NCBI RefSeq assembly: GCF_024137025.1 | Contig: NZ_JAMYJR010000010.1 | Location: forward strand, 186,001-250,000 | Reading direction: 5' to 3' | DNA length: 64,000 bases | Source of the DNA: Paractinoplanes aksuensis | GTDB taxonomy: Bacteria; Actinomycetota; Actinomycetes; Mycobacteriales; Micromonosporaceae | Shown here: piece by piece, positions 1-9,105 of the stretch | Numbering within the stretch: the first letter of the stretch is position 1 | Layout: each line of letters begins with the position of its first letter | Made by a program: the position numbers and the translations under genes | Notes under the pieces: generated by a model | The model's database searches: none | The model's input: the letters and a program-made list of their open reading frames with translations, nothing else | What the model was told of the DNA's origin: nothing

Positions 1-1370
1 CGGCTGAACGAGAGCTGCGGGTCGTTCCAGCGCATGTTCTTGGCCCCGCGCAGGCCGCTGACGACCTTGGCCAGGACGGGCGCGAGCACTTCGGCCGCCG
101 CGCCACCGCTCTCGTGTTTCTCGACCATATGGTGCTGCGCGCCGTTGAAATCGCCGACGGCCAGAGCCTCGAACGCGACACCCTGGCCGCGCGCGAACCC
201 CTCGACCGCCTTGTCGGGCGCGCCGACCTTGGGGCCACGAACCTGGCGTACGTGGTCCGGCTCCTGCGCCGCCACCGAGGGAACCAGGGCGATCAGCCGC
301 CTCGGCGTCGCGAACACGCGCACCTCGTCATGCTCGAGCCGGGTGCCGGCCAGTCCCTCGGTCAGCGCGCGCTGCACGTAGTCGCGGGCGCTGCGGGCCT
401 CGGCCGGTGGCAGCTCCTCGGTGCCGATCTCGAAGACGAGCGTACGAGGGTTGGTCTTCGCAGCCGGGGCCGCCACCGCGGCCGCCGGAGGCAGGGCCGC
501 GACCAGGCCGAGCGGATGCCCCTGCTCGTCGCGGCGGGCCACCCACAGCCGGGCCACGTCACCGGCGAGGCGGCGCATGCGGGCGAACTCGGCCGCGCGG
601 TCGGCGGTGGAGACGGCGCCGCGCGAGTCGAGCACGTTGAAGGCCTGCGAACACTTCAGCACGTACGTGTGCGCGGGCACCGGCAGCCCGGCGTCGATCA
701 GCCGCTGGGCCTCGGCCGCGTAGATCTCGAGCAGCTGCCGGTTGGCGGCGACGTCGGCATCGTCCAGGTAGTACCGCGACATCTCGTACTCGCTCTGGCC
801 GAACACCTCGCCGTACGAGATGCCCTCGGCGTACTCGATGTCTTTGAAGTGGGTCTTGTCCTGCAAAGCCATGATGATGCGCTCGATGCCGTACGTGATC
901 TCGACCGACACCGGATCCAGGTTGAGCCCACCGGCCTGCTGGAAGTACGTGAACTGGGTGATCTCGAGCCCGTCGAGCCAGACCTCCCAGCCCAGCCCCC
1001 ATGCGCCGAGCGCCGGCGAGGCCCAGTTGTCCTCGACGAACCGGACGTCGTGGGCCTTGACGTCGATGCCGATCGCCTCGAGGCTGCCGAGGTAGAGCTC
1101 CTGCGGGTTGCCCGGGTCGGGCTTGAGGATCACCTGGAGCTGGGTGTGGGTCTGCAGCCGGTTCGGGTTCTCGCCGTAACGGCTGTCGTCGGGCCGCACC
1201 GACGGCTCGACGTAGACGACGCGCCACGGCTCGGGACCGAGCACCCGCAGGAAGGTCGCCGGGTTCAGCGTCCCCGCACCGACCTCGGTGTTCATCGGCT
1301 GGACGGTCAGGCATCCCTGAGCCGTCCAGTACGCGGTCAACCGGGCCAGGGCCTCCTGCATGGTGAGCAT
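1..1370 (-). CDS. glyQS: Glycine--tRNA ligase, fused alpha-beta form (3' part cut by window edge)
   Basis: Charges tRNA-Gly with glycine in the cytoplasm. The first ~280 residues are a complete GlyQ-type alpha subunit (motifs GCLTVQPMNTEVGAG, RYGENPNRLQ and a class II core ending in EITYGIERI). An Ala/Pro-rich linker then leads, near residue 305, into the typical start of a GlyS beta subunit (TLVFEIGTEELPP). Both subunits are therefore one chain, which runs off the window after about 456 residues. Start: ATG at 1370; a second in-frame ATG lies three codons downstream. The neighbour starts divergently 44 bp away. Most actinobacteria instead carry the unrelated dimeric GlyRS, so the fused tetrameric-type enzyme is a lineage marker. 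Confidence 0.95.
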   Translation of the reverse strand, partial: MLTMQEALARLTAYWTAQGCLTVQPMNTEVGAGTLNPATFLRVLGPEPWRVVYVEPSVRPDDSRYGENPNRLQTHTQLQVILKPDPGNPQELYLGSLEAIGIDVKAHDVRFVEDNWASPALGAWGLGWEVWLDGLEITQFTYFQQAGGLNLDPVSVEITYGIERIIMALQDKTHFKDIEYAEGISYGEVFGQSEYEMSRYYLDDADVAANRQLLEIYAAEAQRLIDAGLPVPAHTYVLKCSQAFNVLDSRGAVSTADRAAEFARMRRLAGDVARLWVARRDEQGHPLGLVAALPPAAAVAAPAAKTNPRTLVFEIGTEELPPAEARSARDYVQRALTEGLAGTRLEHDEVRVFATPRRLIALVPSVAAQEPDHVRQVRGPKVGAPDKAVEGFARGQGVAFEALAVGDFNGAQHHMVEKHESGGAAAEVLAPVLAKVVSGLRGAKNMRWNDPQLSFS

Positions 1371-1414
1371 GGGTTGGAAGTCTAGGGCGGGCCGCTCGCG
1401 GGTAGGTACGCAAT

Positions 1415-2560
1415 ATGCTCGCCGGAGATCTTTACGCCTTTCAGGACCTGCTTTCGGATGACGAGGCCGCCGTCGTGGAGCGGGTGCGCGCCTTCCTCGA
1501 CGAGGAGGTCGTGCCCATCGCCAACGACCACTGGCAGCGTGCCACCTTCCCCGAACACCTGATCAAGAAGTACGCGGACCTGGGGATCGCCGGCCGCGAG
1601 GGCTCGTCGTCGCTGCTCAACGGGTGGCTGGCGCTCGAGATGGCCCGGGCCGACGCGTCCATGGCCACCTTCTACGGCGTGCATGCGGGGCTGGCCATGG
1701 GCAGCATCACCATGTGCGGCTCGGCTGAGCAACGCGAGCGCTGGCTGCCCGCGATGGCCGCGTTCGACCAGGTCGGCGCGTTCGCTCTGACCGAGCCGAC
1801 CGGCGGCTCCGACGTCGCGGCCGGTCTGCGCACGACCGCCCGCCGCGAGGGCGACGAGTGGGTACTCGACGGCGAGAAGCGCTGGATCGGCAACGCCACC
1901 TTCGCCGACCTCATCGTCGTGTGGGCTCGCGACGAGGCCGACAACCAGGTCAAAGGCTTTGTCGTACGGGGTGACGCGCCGGGCTTCGAGGCGGCCAAGA
2001 TCGAGAACAAGATCGCCCTGCGCACGGTGCAGAACGCCGATATCCGGCTGACCGGGGTGCGGGTGCCCGAGGCCGACCGGCTGCAGAACGCGAACAGCTT
2101 CAAGGACACCGCGAAGGTGTTGCGTCAGACGCGGAGCGGGGTCGCCTGGGAAGCCGTCGGGGTGATGCTGGCCGCGTACGAAATCGCCCTGAACTATTCG
2201 AAGGAGCGGGAGCAGTTCGGCCGGCCGATCGCCAAGTTCCAGCTCGTGCAGGATCTGCTGGTCCGCATGCTGGGCAACGTGACCGGCGCCCTCGGCATGT
2301 GCGTGCGGCTGGCCCAGTTGCAGGACGCGGGCCAGTACCGCGACGAGCACTCGGCCCTGGCCAAGGCGTACTGCACCACCCGCATGCGCGAGGTCGTGGG
2401 CTGGGCCCGCGAACTGCTGGCCGGCAACGGGATCGTGCTCGACTACAACATCGGGCGGTTCGTGGCCGACGCCGAGGCGCTCTATTCGTACGAGGGCACC
2501 CGCGAGATCAACACGTTGATCGTGGGCCGGGCCGTGACCGGTCAGAGCGCGTTCGTCTGA
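1415..2560 (+). CDS. Acyl-CoA dehydrogenase, glutaryl-CoA dehydrogenase-like
   Basis: FAD enzyme that oxidises an acyl-CoA thioester at the alpha-beta bond. The 381 residues match the usual length. Visible signatures are the FAD/substrate motif TEPTGGSD near residue 127, a helical C-terminal domain, and YEGTREINTLIVGRAVTG near residue 358, whose glutamate is in the catalytic-base position used by glutaryl-CoA and short-chain dehydrogenases. The EGT...GRA-TG ending favours the glutaryl-CoA dehydrogenase branch, but the substrate cannot be set from sequence alone. The gene stands alone, divergent from glyQS. Its last 19 bases overlap the end of the converging CNNM remnant. Confidence 0.9.
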   Translation: MLAGDLYAFQDLLSDDEAAVVERVRAFLDEEVVPIANDHWQRATFPEHLIKKYADLGIAGREGSSSLLNGWLALEMARADASMATFYGVHAGLAMGSITMCGSAEQRERWLPAMAAFDQVGAFALTEPTGGSDVAAGLRTTARREGDEWVLDGEKRWIGNATFADLIVVWARDEADNQVKGFVVRGDAPGFEAAKIENKIALRTVQNADIRLTGVRVPEADRLQNANSFKDTAKVLRQTRSGVAWEAVGVMLAAYEIALNYSKEREQFGRPIAKFQLVQDLLVRMLGNVTGALGMCVRLAQLQDAGQYRDEHSALAKAYCTTRMREVVGWARELLAGNGIVLDYNIGRFVADAEALYSYEGTREINTLIVGRAVTGQSAFV

Positions 2561-3166
2561 GCGGGAGTACGCAGCAGCCGCTCGACCGCGTCGGTCAGCG
2601 TGGTCACGGCCGGGCCGCCCGGACCGGTGACCACGACGAGGTGGTGGCGGGTGGCCCGCATGGTGGCCAGGGCCTCGTAGACCAGCGTCGAGCCGTCCAG
2701 GACGAGCACGTCGCGCATCACCTCACCCGCCGTCCGGTCGTCGGGCTGGTCCATGGTGTCGCGGACGTGGACCACCCCGGCCGGCGTGCCGTCGCGCATG
2801 ACGACCACCCGCAGGTGGCCGGTGTCGCGGGCCACGGCCCGGACGGCGGGCACGGTGTCGGTCACCCCGACCGAGCTCAGCCCGTGGTCGGGGCCGGTCA
2901 GGTCGGCCAGGGTGAGCTGGTGCAGGTCGAGGGCGTCGGTGAGCTGCGCGGAGTACGACGCGTCGAGCGCGCCCACGTTGGCCGAGTGCTCGACCAGGTG
3001 CCGCAGGTCGGCCGCGTTCGGCGCCCTTGTCGCCGGCCGCGGCCCGGGCGTTGAGCCGGGACCGGTCGACCGCCATGTACGCGAATTCCTGCGCCACGAA
3101 GTAGCCGGTCGCCGCGGTGATGGCCAGAACCACCAGCAGCCCCAGCAACAGGCTCAGAACCCACAT
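2542..3166 (-). pseudogene. Broken CNNM/TlyC-type membrane protein with CBS domains
   Basis: The 5' part reads MWVLSLLLGLLVV then FVAQEFAYMAVDRSRL, the standard start of hemolysin-type CNNM (DUF21) transporters. After about 48 residues the reading frame is lost near position 3015. In another frame the sequence continues as ADLRHLVEHSANVGALD and a CBS-like stretch down to the stop at 2542. In intact relatives (about 430 residues) most of the membrane domain lies between these two blocks. I infer a large internal deletion plus frame change, leaving about 200 codons. The C-terminal frame alone could give a 144-residue CBS-like protein from an ATG at 2976, but no membrane anchor. An assembly error is the alternative. 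Confidence 0.75.
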
Positions 3167-3236
3167 GATCGAAGTCTGTCACCGGTGGCCGGCAGCAACC
3201 TGGCAGTTCGGCCGACGCCGTGGAAAAGTGCTGACC

Positions 3237-5396
3237 ATGTGGGGGTGGGTGCGCCGGCGTGACCCGCGGCTGCTGGTCATCCGGCGCGCGGTCCGGGTCA
3301 CGCTGGTCGCCTGCCTCGGCTTCTACCTGTGCCGCTACGTGATCGGCAGCGCGGACGCGGCGCCGTACGCGTTGTTCGGCACCATCGCGCTCGGGGCGCT
3401 GTCGCAGATCCCGGGCTCACCCCGCCGGCGGGCCCGCACCCTGCTCACGGTGCTGCCGGTGGCGTGGGCCCTGGTCGCGCTGGGCACGCTGCTCTCGGTC
3501 AGCAACTGGGCGGCCGCGGCCGGCATGTTCGTGCTCGGCTTCGCGGTCAGCTTCGTCGGGGTCGGCGGGCCCCGCCTCGTCGGGCTCGCCGCCGGGATGC
3601 AGCTGCTCTACATCCTGCCCTGCTTCCCACCGTACGACCCCGGGGCGCTGCCGGAGCGACTGGCCGGGCTCACGCTCGCCGTGCTGCTGCTGGCCGCGGC
3701 CGAACTGTTCGTCTGGCCCGACCCGGCCCCGACCCCGTACCGGCACCGCCTGGCCGACGCTGTCACCGCGCTCGCCGCCTGCCTGGAGGCGCTGGCCGAC
3801 GACTGGTCGGGCGACAAGACCGGCCGCGACCGGCTGGCCGCCCTGGTGCCCGAGGCGACCGAGGCGGCCGACGCGCTGCGGCCCTCGCGGCTGGCCCCCA
3901 TCGACCGCCCCGCCTCGGCCGGCCGTCACGACCGGGCGCTGTCGTCGGCCGCCGGCACCGCCCGGTTGCTGCTCGGCCGCGTGGTCGACCTGTACTTCTC
4001 GGCCGACCGCGAGGCGATCACCCGCTCGGCCGCGATCAAGCTGCTCAGCGCCACCGCCGGTTGCGTCGAGGCCACCGGAGCCTGGCTGCGCGGCGCCGGC
4101 CCGCTGCCCGACACCAACCTGGTCGAGGCGGCGATCACCGACTTCCGCGTGGCCCGCATGAACACGGATCCCACCGGGTTGCCGCCGGAACGGCTGCGGC
4201 TCGGGGCGCTCGCGCTGTCGCTCGGCGAGTGGACCAAGTCGCTGGTCGTGGCCGTGCGGATCGCCGCCGGGGAACCGGTCCGGCACCCCGACCCCACGCC
4301 CGAGGCGGCCCGGCCCGGGCAGTTCTGGTACGCGTACCGACGCACCCCGGCCCTCTACTGGCACCGCCTGCGAGAAAATCTGACGCCGCGCTCGGTCGCC
4401 TTCCAAGGCGCCCTGCGCCTGGCTCTGGCCCTGGCCGTGGCCCGCCTGATCGCCGGCGAACTCGACCTGTCGCACGGGTTCTGGGTGCTGCTGACCATCC
4501 TCACGGTGCTGCGCGCCTCGGCCGCCGAGACCCGCTCGACGCTGCGCCCGGCCCTGATCGGCACGGTCGCCGGCTCGGTCGTGGCCGCCCTGCTGCTGCT
4601 GGCCGGTCCCGACCCGCTCGTGTTCGCCGTCGCCCTGCCGTTCGTGATGATCGCCGGATTCGCGGCCGGCCCGCTGCTCGGCCTGGGCTGGTCGCAGGCC
4701 CTGTTCACGCTGGTCATCACGCTCGTCTTCGCCCAGGTGACCCCCGTCGACTGGCGCCTGGCCGAACAACGCGTCACCGACGTGCTGATCGGCGCAGCCA
4801 TCGGTGTCCTGATCGGCCTGTTCGCCTGGCCCCGTGGCGGCGCGGGCGAACTGCACCGGGCCACCGGCACCTTCCTGGCCGCCGCGGCCCAGGTCGTCCG
4901 CGAAACGGTGGCCGTCATGGCCGACGGCACCCCACCCGGCAACGCGCTGCCGCGCGCCCGGCTCGCCGGCCAGCTGGCGGAAGCGTCGTTCGCGCTCTAC
5001 CAAAGCGAACGCCACCCGGCCGCCACCCTCGACTGGCAGGCCACCCTGATCGCCGGCCACCACGCCGTCCGCGGGGCCGAGGTGCTGGTGCGCTCCTGCC
5101 CCGCCGGCGGCCTGCTGCCGTGCGTCAACCAGCTGACCGCCCTGGCCGACGAGGTGGCGACCGGCTACGACCGCTCAGCCGAACGCCTGCTCCGCAACGA
5201 GACCCCGGACCACCCACCGGACCGCCCACCGCCCCCGCAGTGGCCCGACGACCTGGGCCAGGACCTCTACGTGGTCGCCGACCTCCGAGCCTGGCTCGAC
5301 GGCTTACGCGAAGACCTGACCAACATCCGAGGCCGCCCCGAACCCACCGACGACCTGAGAACCCAGGTAGCCCGCATAGCCGACGGCGCCACCTGA
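3237..5396 (+). CDS. FUSC family integral membrane transporter
   Basis: Likely efflux permease of the fusaric acid/aromatic acid exporter superfamily. The 719 residues show two hydrophobic blocks, about residues 20-175 and 400-555, each with several membrane helices, separated and followed by soluble helical regions. This repeated half arrangement is typical of FUSC proteins. The chosen start, ATG 3237 (MWGWVRRRDPRLL), begins just before the first membrane block; the open frame extends 40 codons further upstream into the region facing the divergent CNNM remnant, where nothing looks coding. Substrate unknown. There is no periplasmic-adaptor gene next to it, as expected in a monoderm. Confidence 0.8.
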   Translation: MWGWVRRRDPRLLVIRRAVRVTLVACLGFYLCRYVIGSADAAPYALFGTIALGALSQIPGSPRRRARTLLTVLPVAWALVALGTLLSVSNWAAAAGMFVLGFAVSFVGVGGPRLVGLAAGMQLLYILPCFPPYDPGALPERLAGLTLAVLLLAAAELFVWPDPAPTPYRHRLADAVTALAACLEALADDWSGDKTGRDRLAALVPEATEAADALRPSRLAPIDRPASAGRHDRALSSAAGTARLLLGRVVDLYFSADREAITRSAAIKLLSATAGCVEATGAWLRGAGPLPDTNLVEAAITDFRVARMNTDPTGLPPERLRLGALALSLGEWTKSLVVAVRIAAGEPVRHPDPTPEAARPGQFWYAYRRTPALYWHRLRENLTPRSVAFQGALRLALALAVARLIAGELDLSHGFWVLLTILTVLRASAAETRSTLRPALIGTVAGSVVAALLLLAGPDPLVFAVALPFVMIAGFAAGPLLGLGWSQALFTLVITLVFAQVTPVDWRLAEQRVTDVLIGAAIGVLIGLFAWPRGGAGELHRATGTFLAAAAQVVRETVAVMADGTPPGNALPRARLAGQLAEASFALYQSERHPAATLDWQATLIAGHHAVRGAEVLVRSCPAGGLLPCVNQLTALADEVATGYDRSAERLLRNETPDHPPDRPPPPQWPDDLGQDLYVVADLRAWLDGLREDLTNIRGRPEPTDDLRTQVARIADGAT

Positions 5397-5553
5397 CGAC
5401 GCTTCCACCCCGCCCGCCGGCGCCGCGCGGCCCGAGCAGCGGATCGCCGTGGCGAGGACCGACCGACAACGATCGCGATCCGCTCGGAGATCGGCGTTGT
5501 GGATTTCCGGATAAATCGGGCGGGTGGCTGCGGGCTCGGACAGGGTGGGACGG

Positions 5554-6168
5554 GTGAGTGAGAGCAGCCGGGCCGAGCTGACGCGTGGGGTCGAGCAGCG
5601 GCTGGAGGCCACCCTGCACGCCTTTCCCGGGCTGCGCCTCGACCCGATCCCGGCCGCCCTGCTCAAGTCGCCGCCGCCGGCGAGCCGGATTCTGCGCGGT
5701 GGGCGGCTGCCTGATCTGGGGGAGCACACCCCCGAGGTGTACGCCTCCACGCGCGAGCTCTGGCAGCAGTCCGGCTGTCACGTCGACGAGAAGGGGCCCG
5801 CCGACGGCCGGGTTCTGATCGTGCACGATCCGGCCGGCTACGTGATCACGCTGACCCAGCACCCGGGCGACGACCCCGTGCTCACCGTGGCCTCGCCGCC
5901 GCAGCAGGCCCGGCTGGTCGACCCGCCGCTGCTGGCCGGGCTGCTCAGCGGGCTCGCTCTCGGCTGCATCGGACCGTGCGCGGCCGTCGGCCCGATGACC
6001 CTCTTTCCCTCGATGGCCGGGCTGGCCGCGCCGTTCTGGGCCTGGGTCCCGCTCTATCTGCTGATCGGGGTCGGCTCGGTGTGGCGGCCCGAGACTCGCC
6101 GTTTCGGCTCCGGGCTGCTGGTCAGTGGCGGGCTGGTCGGCGTACTGGTGGCGTGGGTCTTCTCATGA
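5554..6168 (+). CDS. Membrane protein of unknown function
   Basis: Not recognised. About 204 residues: a soluble N-terminal half with a conserved-looking core (RVLIVHDPAGYVITLTQ) and a C-terminal half with two or three hydrophobic helices (LLAGLLSGLALGCIGPCAAVG and two more to the end). The start is uncertain: GTG 5554 is preceded by a weak purine stretch, and GTG 5524 in the same frame would add ten residues. The stop codon overlaps the stop of the converging VOC gene (shared TCATGA). It sits 157 bp after the FUSC gene and may be separately transcribed. Confidence 0.65.
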   Translation: MSESSRAELTRGVEQRLEATLHAFPGLRLDPIPAALLKSPPPASRILRGGRLPDLGEHTPEVYASTRELWQQSGCHVDEKGPADGRVLIVHDPAGYVITLTQHPGDDPVLTVASPPQQARLVDPPLLAGLLSGLALGCIGPCAAVGPMTLFPSMAGLAAPFWAWVPLYLLIGVGSVWRPETRRFGSGLLVSGGLVGVLVAWVFS

Positions 6169-6534
6169 GGGCGGCGTGAACAGGTTGACCAATGTGCCGT
6201 CCGGGTCGCGGATCAGCAGCGACCGGTTGCCCCAGGGCATCGTGGTCGGCGGCTGCACCACCTCTACTGAGCGCAGGCGGGCGAACTCGGCGTCCACGTC
6301 GTCGACGCGGAACTCGACGATCGCCGTCCGGTTTGCTGCGGGCTCGGCCGATCCCTCGCCGAACAGTTTCACGGTCGCCACGCCGCCGATCGCCAATGTG
6401 GCCCCGGGCAGAACGATCTCGGCGAAGTCCGGCGTGTGCCGCCGGGCGGCGTGACCGGTCACCTGCTCGTAAAACTTGGTCACGCGGTCGACGTCGGCGG
6501 TGATGAGTCGTACTGAAGCGAAGTTCATGGTCAC
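6163..6534 (-). CDS. VOC-fold (glyoxalase/dioxygenase superfamily) protein
   Basis: A 123-residue protein with the vicinal oxygen chelate pattern: N-terminal beta strand FASVRLITADVDRVTKFYEQV, a central strand AIVEFRVDDVDAEFARL, and the closing NRSLLIRDPDGTLVNLF. Such single-module proteins form dimers and act as metalloenzymes or as binding/resistance proteins. A glutamate sits in the position of the usual metal ligand in the middle strand, but the full ligand set cannot be assigned from one sequence. Starts at ATG 6534 and converges on the upstream membrane gene, sharing six bases with it. Confidence 0.85.
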   Translation of the reverse strand: MTMNFASVRLITADVDRVTKFYEQVTGHAARRHTPDFAEIVLPGATLAIGGVATVKLFGEGSAEPAANRTAIVEFRVDDVDAEFARLRSVEVVQPPTTMPWGNRSLLIRDPDGTLVNLFTPPS

Positions 6535-6576
6535 GACGCTAGGACCGATACCGGGCAGGTCCCGCCCGGTATGACG

Positions 6577-8088
6577 TCAGAATCCCGCGCGGGCCCGCCG
6601 GTAACCGCCGCCGCTGCGTTTGGTGGCTCGTTTGGCCTCGTACATCGCGGCGTCGGCCCCCCGCATCAGGGCTTCGTAGTCGGTGGCGTCGTCGGGGTAG
6701 AGGGCGATCCCCACGCTGCCGCCGATCGAGACCTCGTCGCCGTCGATGGTGAAGGGGCGGCGCAGCCGTTCGCAGATGCGCCCGGCCACCACGCTGGCCA
6801 CGTCCTCGTCGGCGTCGTGGGTGAGCAGGATGGCGAACTCGTCGCCGCCGAGGCGGGAGACCACGTCGCTGTCGCGGACCGCGCCCAGCAGCCGCTTGGC
6901 CACCTGCTGCAGCAGCACGTCGCCGGCCAGATGGCCCTTGGTGTCGTTGACCTGCTTGAAGCCGTTGAGGTCGAGCAGCATCAGGGCCACCCGGTCGCGG
7001 GTCGCCCCGGCGTCGCGGACGGCGCGGTCGGCCCGGTCGATCAGGTGGGTGCGGTTGGGCAGGCCGGTCAGCGAGTCGTGGAAGGCCTGACGGCTGAGCT
7101 CGGCCACGTGGACCTGCGCGGCCTGGCGCATGCGGGCGCTGTCGATGATCAGGCCGCCCTCGACCGAGAGCTGCTCGGCCAGGGTGCGGTCGCGCGAGGT
7201 CCACTCGCGGGACGCGCCGGAGTCACCGCACATGATCATGCCGACCGGGCCCTGCGCCGACATCAGCGGCATGGCCGCGAACGACTGGAGCTTCATGAGC
7301 AGGGCCAGGTCACACGGGCGGACGGGGGAGGTGGCCGAGTCGTTGGCCAGCGCGACCTTCCCGTCGCGGACCGCCTGCCACACCGGTGACTCGGCGGCCG
7401 ACTTGCCGATCAGCTCGGCGATCGTGGTGTCGCCCTCGGGCAGGCCGACGCTGTGCACCGACAGCACCGTGCTTTCCGGGTCGACCAGGATGACTGCGGC
7501 GTGCTCGGTGCGGAACCCTTCGGCGGCCGAGGCGGCCAGCAGGCTTCCCGCGTCCTCGACGCCGGCGGCGGCCATGCCCTGCTCGAACAGACGGCGGATG
7601 GTGCTGGTGGTGTGCGAGACGAACTGGCGCTGCTTCTCGGCCGCGAGGCCCTGCAGGGTGGCCGCGAAGTGCAGGGCCAGCGGGGCCAGCACGTCGGGGC
7701 GCAGCGCGTCGAGGCCGGTCCCGGTGAGCAGCAGGACGCCCACGGTCTGCCCGCCGATGCGCAGCCGCACGGCCATCTGCTCGCCGCTGACCAGGGGCTT
7801 GGCCCCGGCCGCCATCCGGAAGATCTTGCCCGCGGTCAGCTGGTCGCGGCGACCGGGCTCGCCGACGCGGGCGCTCACGGTGAGCAGGCCGGTCTCGGAG
7901 TCGAGCTCGAAGACGGTCGCCGCGGTCAGTCCGGCCGCGTCGCGCAGGTGGGGCACGCACAGGTCCAGCACGTGCTGGACCGAGGGCGTGTCCTTGGTCA
8001 TGAACGAGACGAGGTCGCCGAGCAGGGCGTCCTGGGGGTCGCCCCCGAGGACGGCGCCCGCCGTTCCCACACCGCTGCTCAGACTCAT
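6577..8088 (-). CDS. GAF-GAF-GGDEF diguanylate cyclase
   Basis: Predicted to make cyclic di-GMP from two GTP. The 503 residues hold two GAF-like sensor regions (about 20-160 and 200-360), a coiled connector, and a C-terminal GGDEF domain with the intact active-site motif RLGGDEFA near residue 412. An RDSD tetrad lies five residues before GGDEF, matching the RxxD inhibitory site, so product feedback is likely. No EAL domain and no membrane segment are present, so it is a soluble sensor-cyclase. Start ATG 8088 (MSLSSGVGTAG) was chosen where sequence quality begins; the frame is open further upstream to 8280 through a region occupied by a remnant on the other strand. Confidence 0.92.
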   Translation of the reverse strand: MSLSSGVGTAGAVLGGDPQDALLGDLVSFMTKDTPSVQHVLDLCVPHLRDAAGLTAATVFELDSETGLLTVSARVGEPGRRDQLTAGKIFRMAAGAKPLVSGEQMAVRLRIGGQTVGVLLLTGTGLDALRPDVLAPLALHFAATLQGLAAEKQRQFVSHTTSTIRRLFEQGMAAAGVEDAGSLLAASAAEGFRTEHAAVILVDPESTVLSVHSVGLPEGDTTIAELIGKSAAESPVWQAVRDGKVALANDSATSPVRPCDLALLMKLQSFAAMPLMSAQGPVGMIMCGDSGASREWTSRDRTLAEQLSVEGGLIIDSARMRQAAQVHVAELSRQAFHDSLTGLPNRTHLIDRADRAVRDAGATRDRVALMLLDLNGFKQVNDTKGHLAGDVLLQQVAKRLLGAVRDSDVVSRLGGDEFAILLTHDADEDVASVVAGRICERLRRPFTIDGDEVSIGGSVGIALYPDDATDYEALMRGADAAMYEAKRATKRSGGGYRRARAGF

Positions 8089-8209
8089 GCCAGAAAGGTC
8101 GGCACCGCGGCCACGGGCTTGACCGACCGGCGGTCGCAGTTCGGGTGCAGTCGGGCAGAGATTGATGTCGATTCGCCGGACTCCGGCTCGCACCCCGTGG
8201 ACCTCACAA

Positions 8210-8358
8210 GTCGGCCCGCACAACGCGCTGCCCGAATATCCCCGCCCGTAACTCACCCGCGACAAGTGGCAGAACCTCAACGGCGTGTGGGTCAGGCCGT
8301 GCCCGCGGGGCAGAGCCTCGGCGAGCGCGTGCTGGTCCCGTACCCCATCGGAAGCGCT
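8210..8358 (+). pseudogene. Remnant of a family 2 glycoside hydrolase (N-terminal sugar-binding region)
   Basis: In one frame from 8210 the translation reads NALPEYPRP, a TAA stop at 8249-8251, then LTRDKWQNLNGVW. In a shifted frame from 8311 it reads QSLGERVLVPYPI. These are the ordered hallmarks of the start of beta-galactosidase/beta-glucuronidase-like GH2 proteins (PEYPRPQ, RWQNLNGVW, ERVLVPYPIESA). The stop codon, the frame change and the absence of the remaining several hundred codons show a decayed gene end. The rest of the 346-bp gap (8089-8434) holds nothing else that I can identify. It lies 860 bp from the GH6 cellulase, so a lost polysaccharide locus is possible. Confidence 0.65.
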
Positions 8359-8434
8359 GCAGGACGGCCCGACAGTCAGCGATTTCTTCCAGCAGTACTC
8401 CGGCGCCGATCAACGCTTCGCAGGCGCGGCGCTT

Positions 8435-9049
8435 CTACGAGAAGGTCGACTCGGAGGCGACGGTCTGGCGGCGGGCCTCGGCGACGTCGGCCATCAGGTC
8501 GTCCCAGTCGGGGTCGGAGCGTAGTGGAGCGATGCCGGACGGGGCGCCGACGCGGGCGTTGGCGTACTCCCACCAGGCGGCGACCCGGACCGGCCACAAC
8601 CCGACCCGCATGGCGCCGGCCAGGAAGCAGCGGTGGGCGAGCAGCGTGGCGGCCAGAGTTTCCGGTTCGAGGTCGAGTGCCGGGTCGTCGATGGCCTTGC
8701 CGAGGGCGCGCACGTCGCGGTGCATCTCGGAGTATGAGATCAGGTTGGGCATGGCCGGCAACTGACGGTGAGCGCCCGGCTCGACCAGGTCGTCGGCGTA
8801 GGCCGGGTTGAACACCATGTCGTCGACGGTCACGATGAGCGGCAGCACCGCTCGGCCGTCGCGGATGTCGAGTTGCACCGCGGCCGCGCGAGTGGGTACG
8901 AACACCGATTCAGCAGCCAGGATCTCGTCCGGATCGAGGCTCGCGGTGTCGCCCAGCGCGGGCATGTGGATCTCGAGCAGACCCCGTCGAACTTTGACCT
9001 CGACACCTGGAACCTCGGCCAGCGCCTCGGTGACCTCCCATACCTGCAC
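8435..9049 (-). CDS. Conserved-looking hypothetical protein, 204 residues
   Basis: Not recognised. The product is acidic and soluble, with no signal peptide or membrane helix. Composition and codon use look coding throughout (for example TVDDMVFNPAYADDLVEPG and MRVGLWPVRVAAWWEYANAR). The likely start is GTG 9049; an ATG at 8965 is the next candidate. The gene is divergent from the GH6 cellulase and its start is 57 bp from the CebR-type operator, so both genes could share the control region. No function is proposed. Confidence 0.6.
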   Translation of the reverse strand: MQVWEVTEALAEVPGVEVKVRRGLLEIHMPALGDTASLDPDEILAAESVFVPTRAAAVQLDIRDGRAVLPLIVTVDDMVFNPAYADDLVEPGAHRQLPAMPNLISYSEMHRDVRALGKAIDDPALDLEPETLAATLLAHRCFLAGAMRVGLWPVRVAAWWEYANARVGAPSGIAPLRSDPDWDDLMADVAEARRQTVASESTFS

Positions 9050-9105
9050 GGCTCTGTTATACGCGATGCATTCAAGATGAGCCCGTTGTTAACGAACGAT
9101 TGCGG

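Noticed and set aside
114..1385. Long plus-strand open frames opposite glyQS
   Set aside because: They are GC-driven shadows of the minus-strand glyQS frame, with Arg/Gly/Val-rich low-complexity translations and no family motifs.
3417..5063. 548-codon minus-strand frame opposite the FUSC gene
   Set aside because: Composition is Gly/Arg/Gln-rich with no hydrophobic or domain pattern; it mirrors the third-position GC bias of the real gene.
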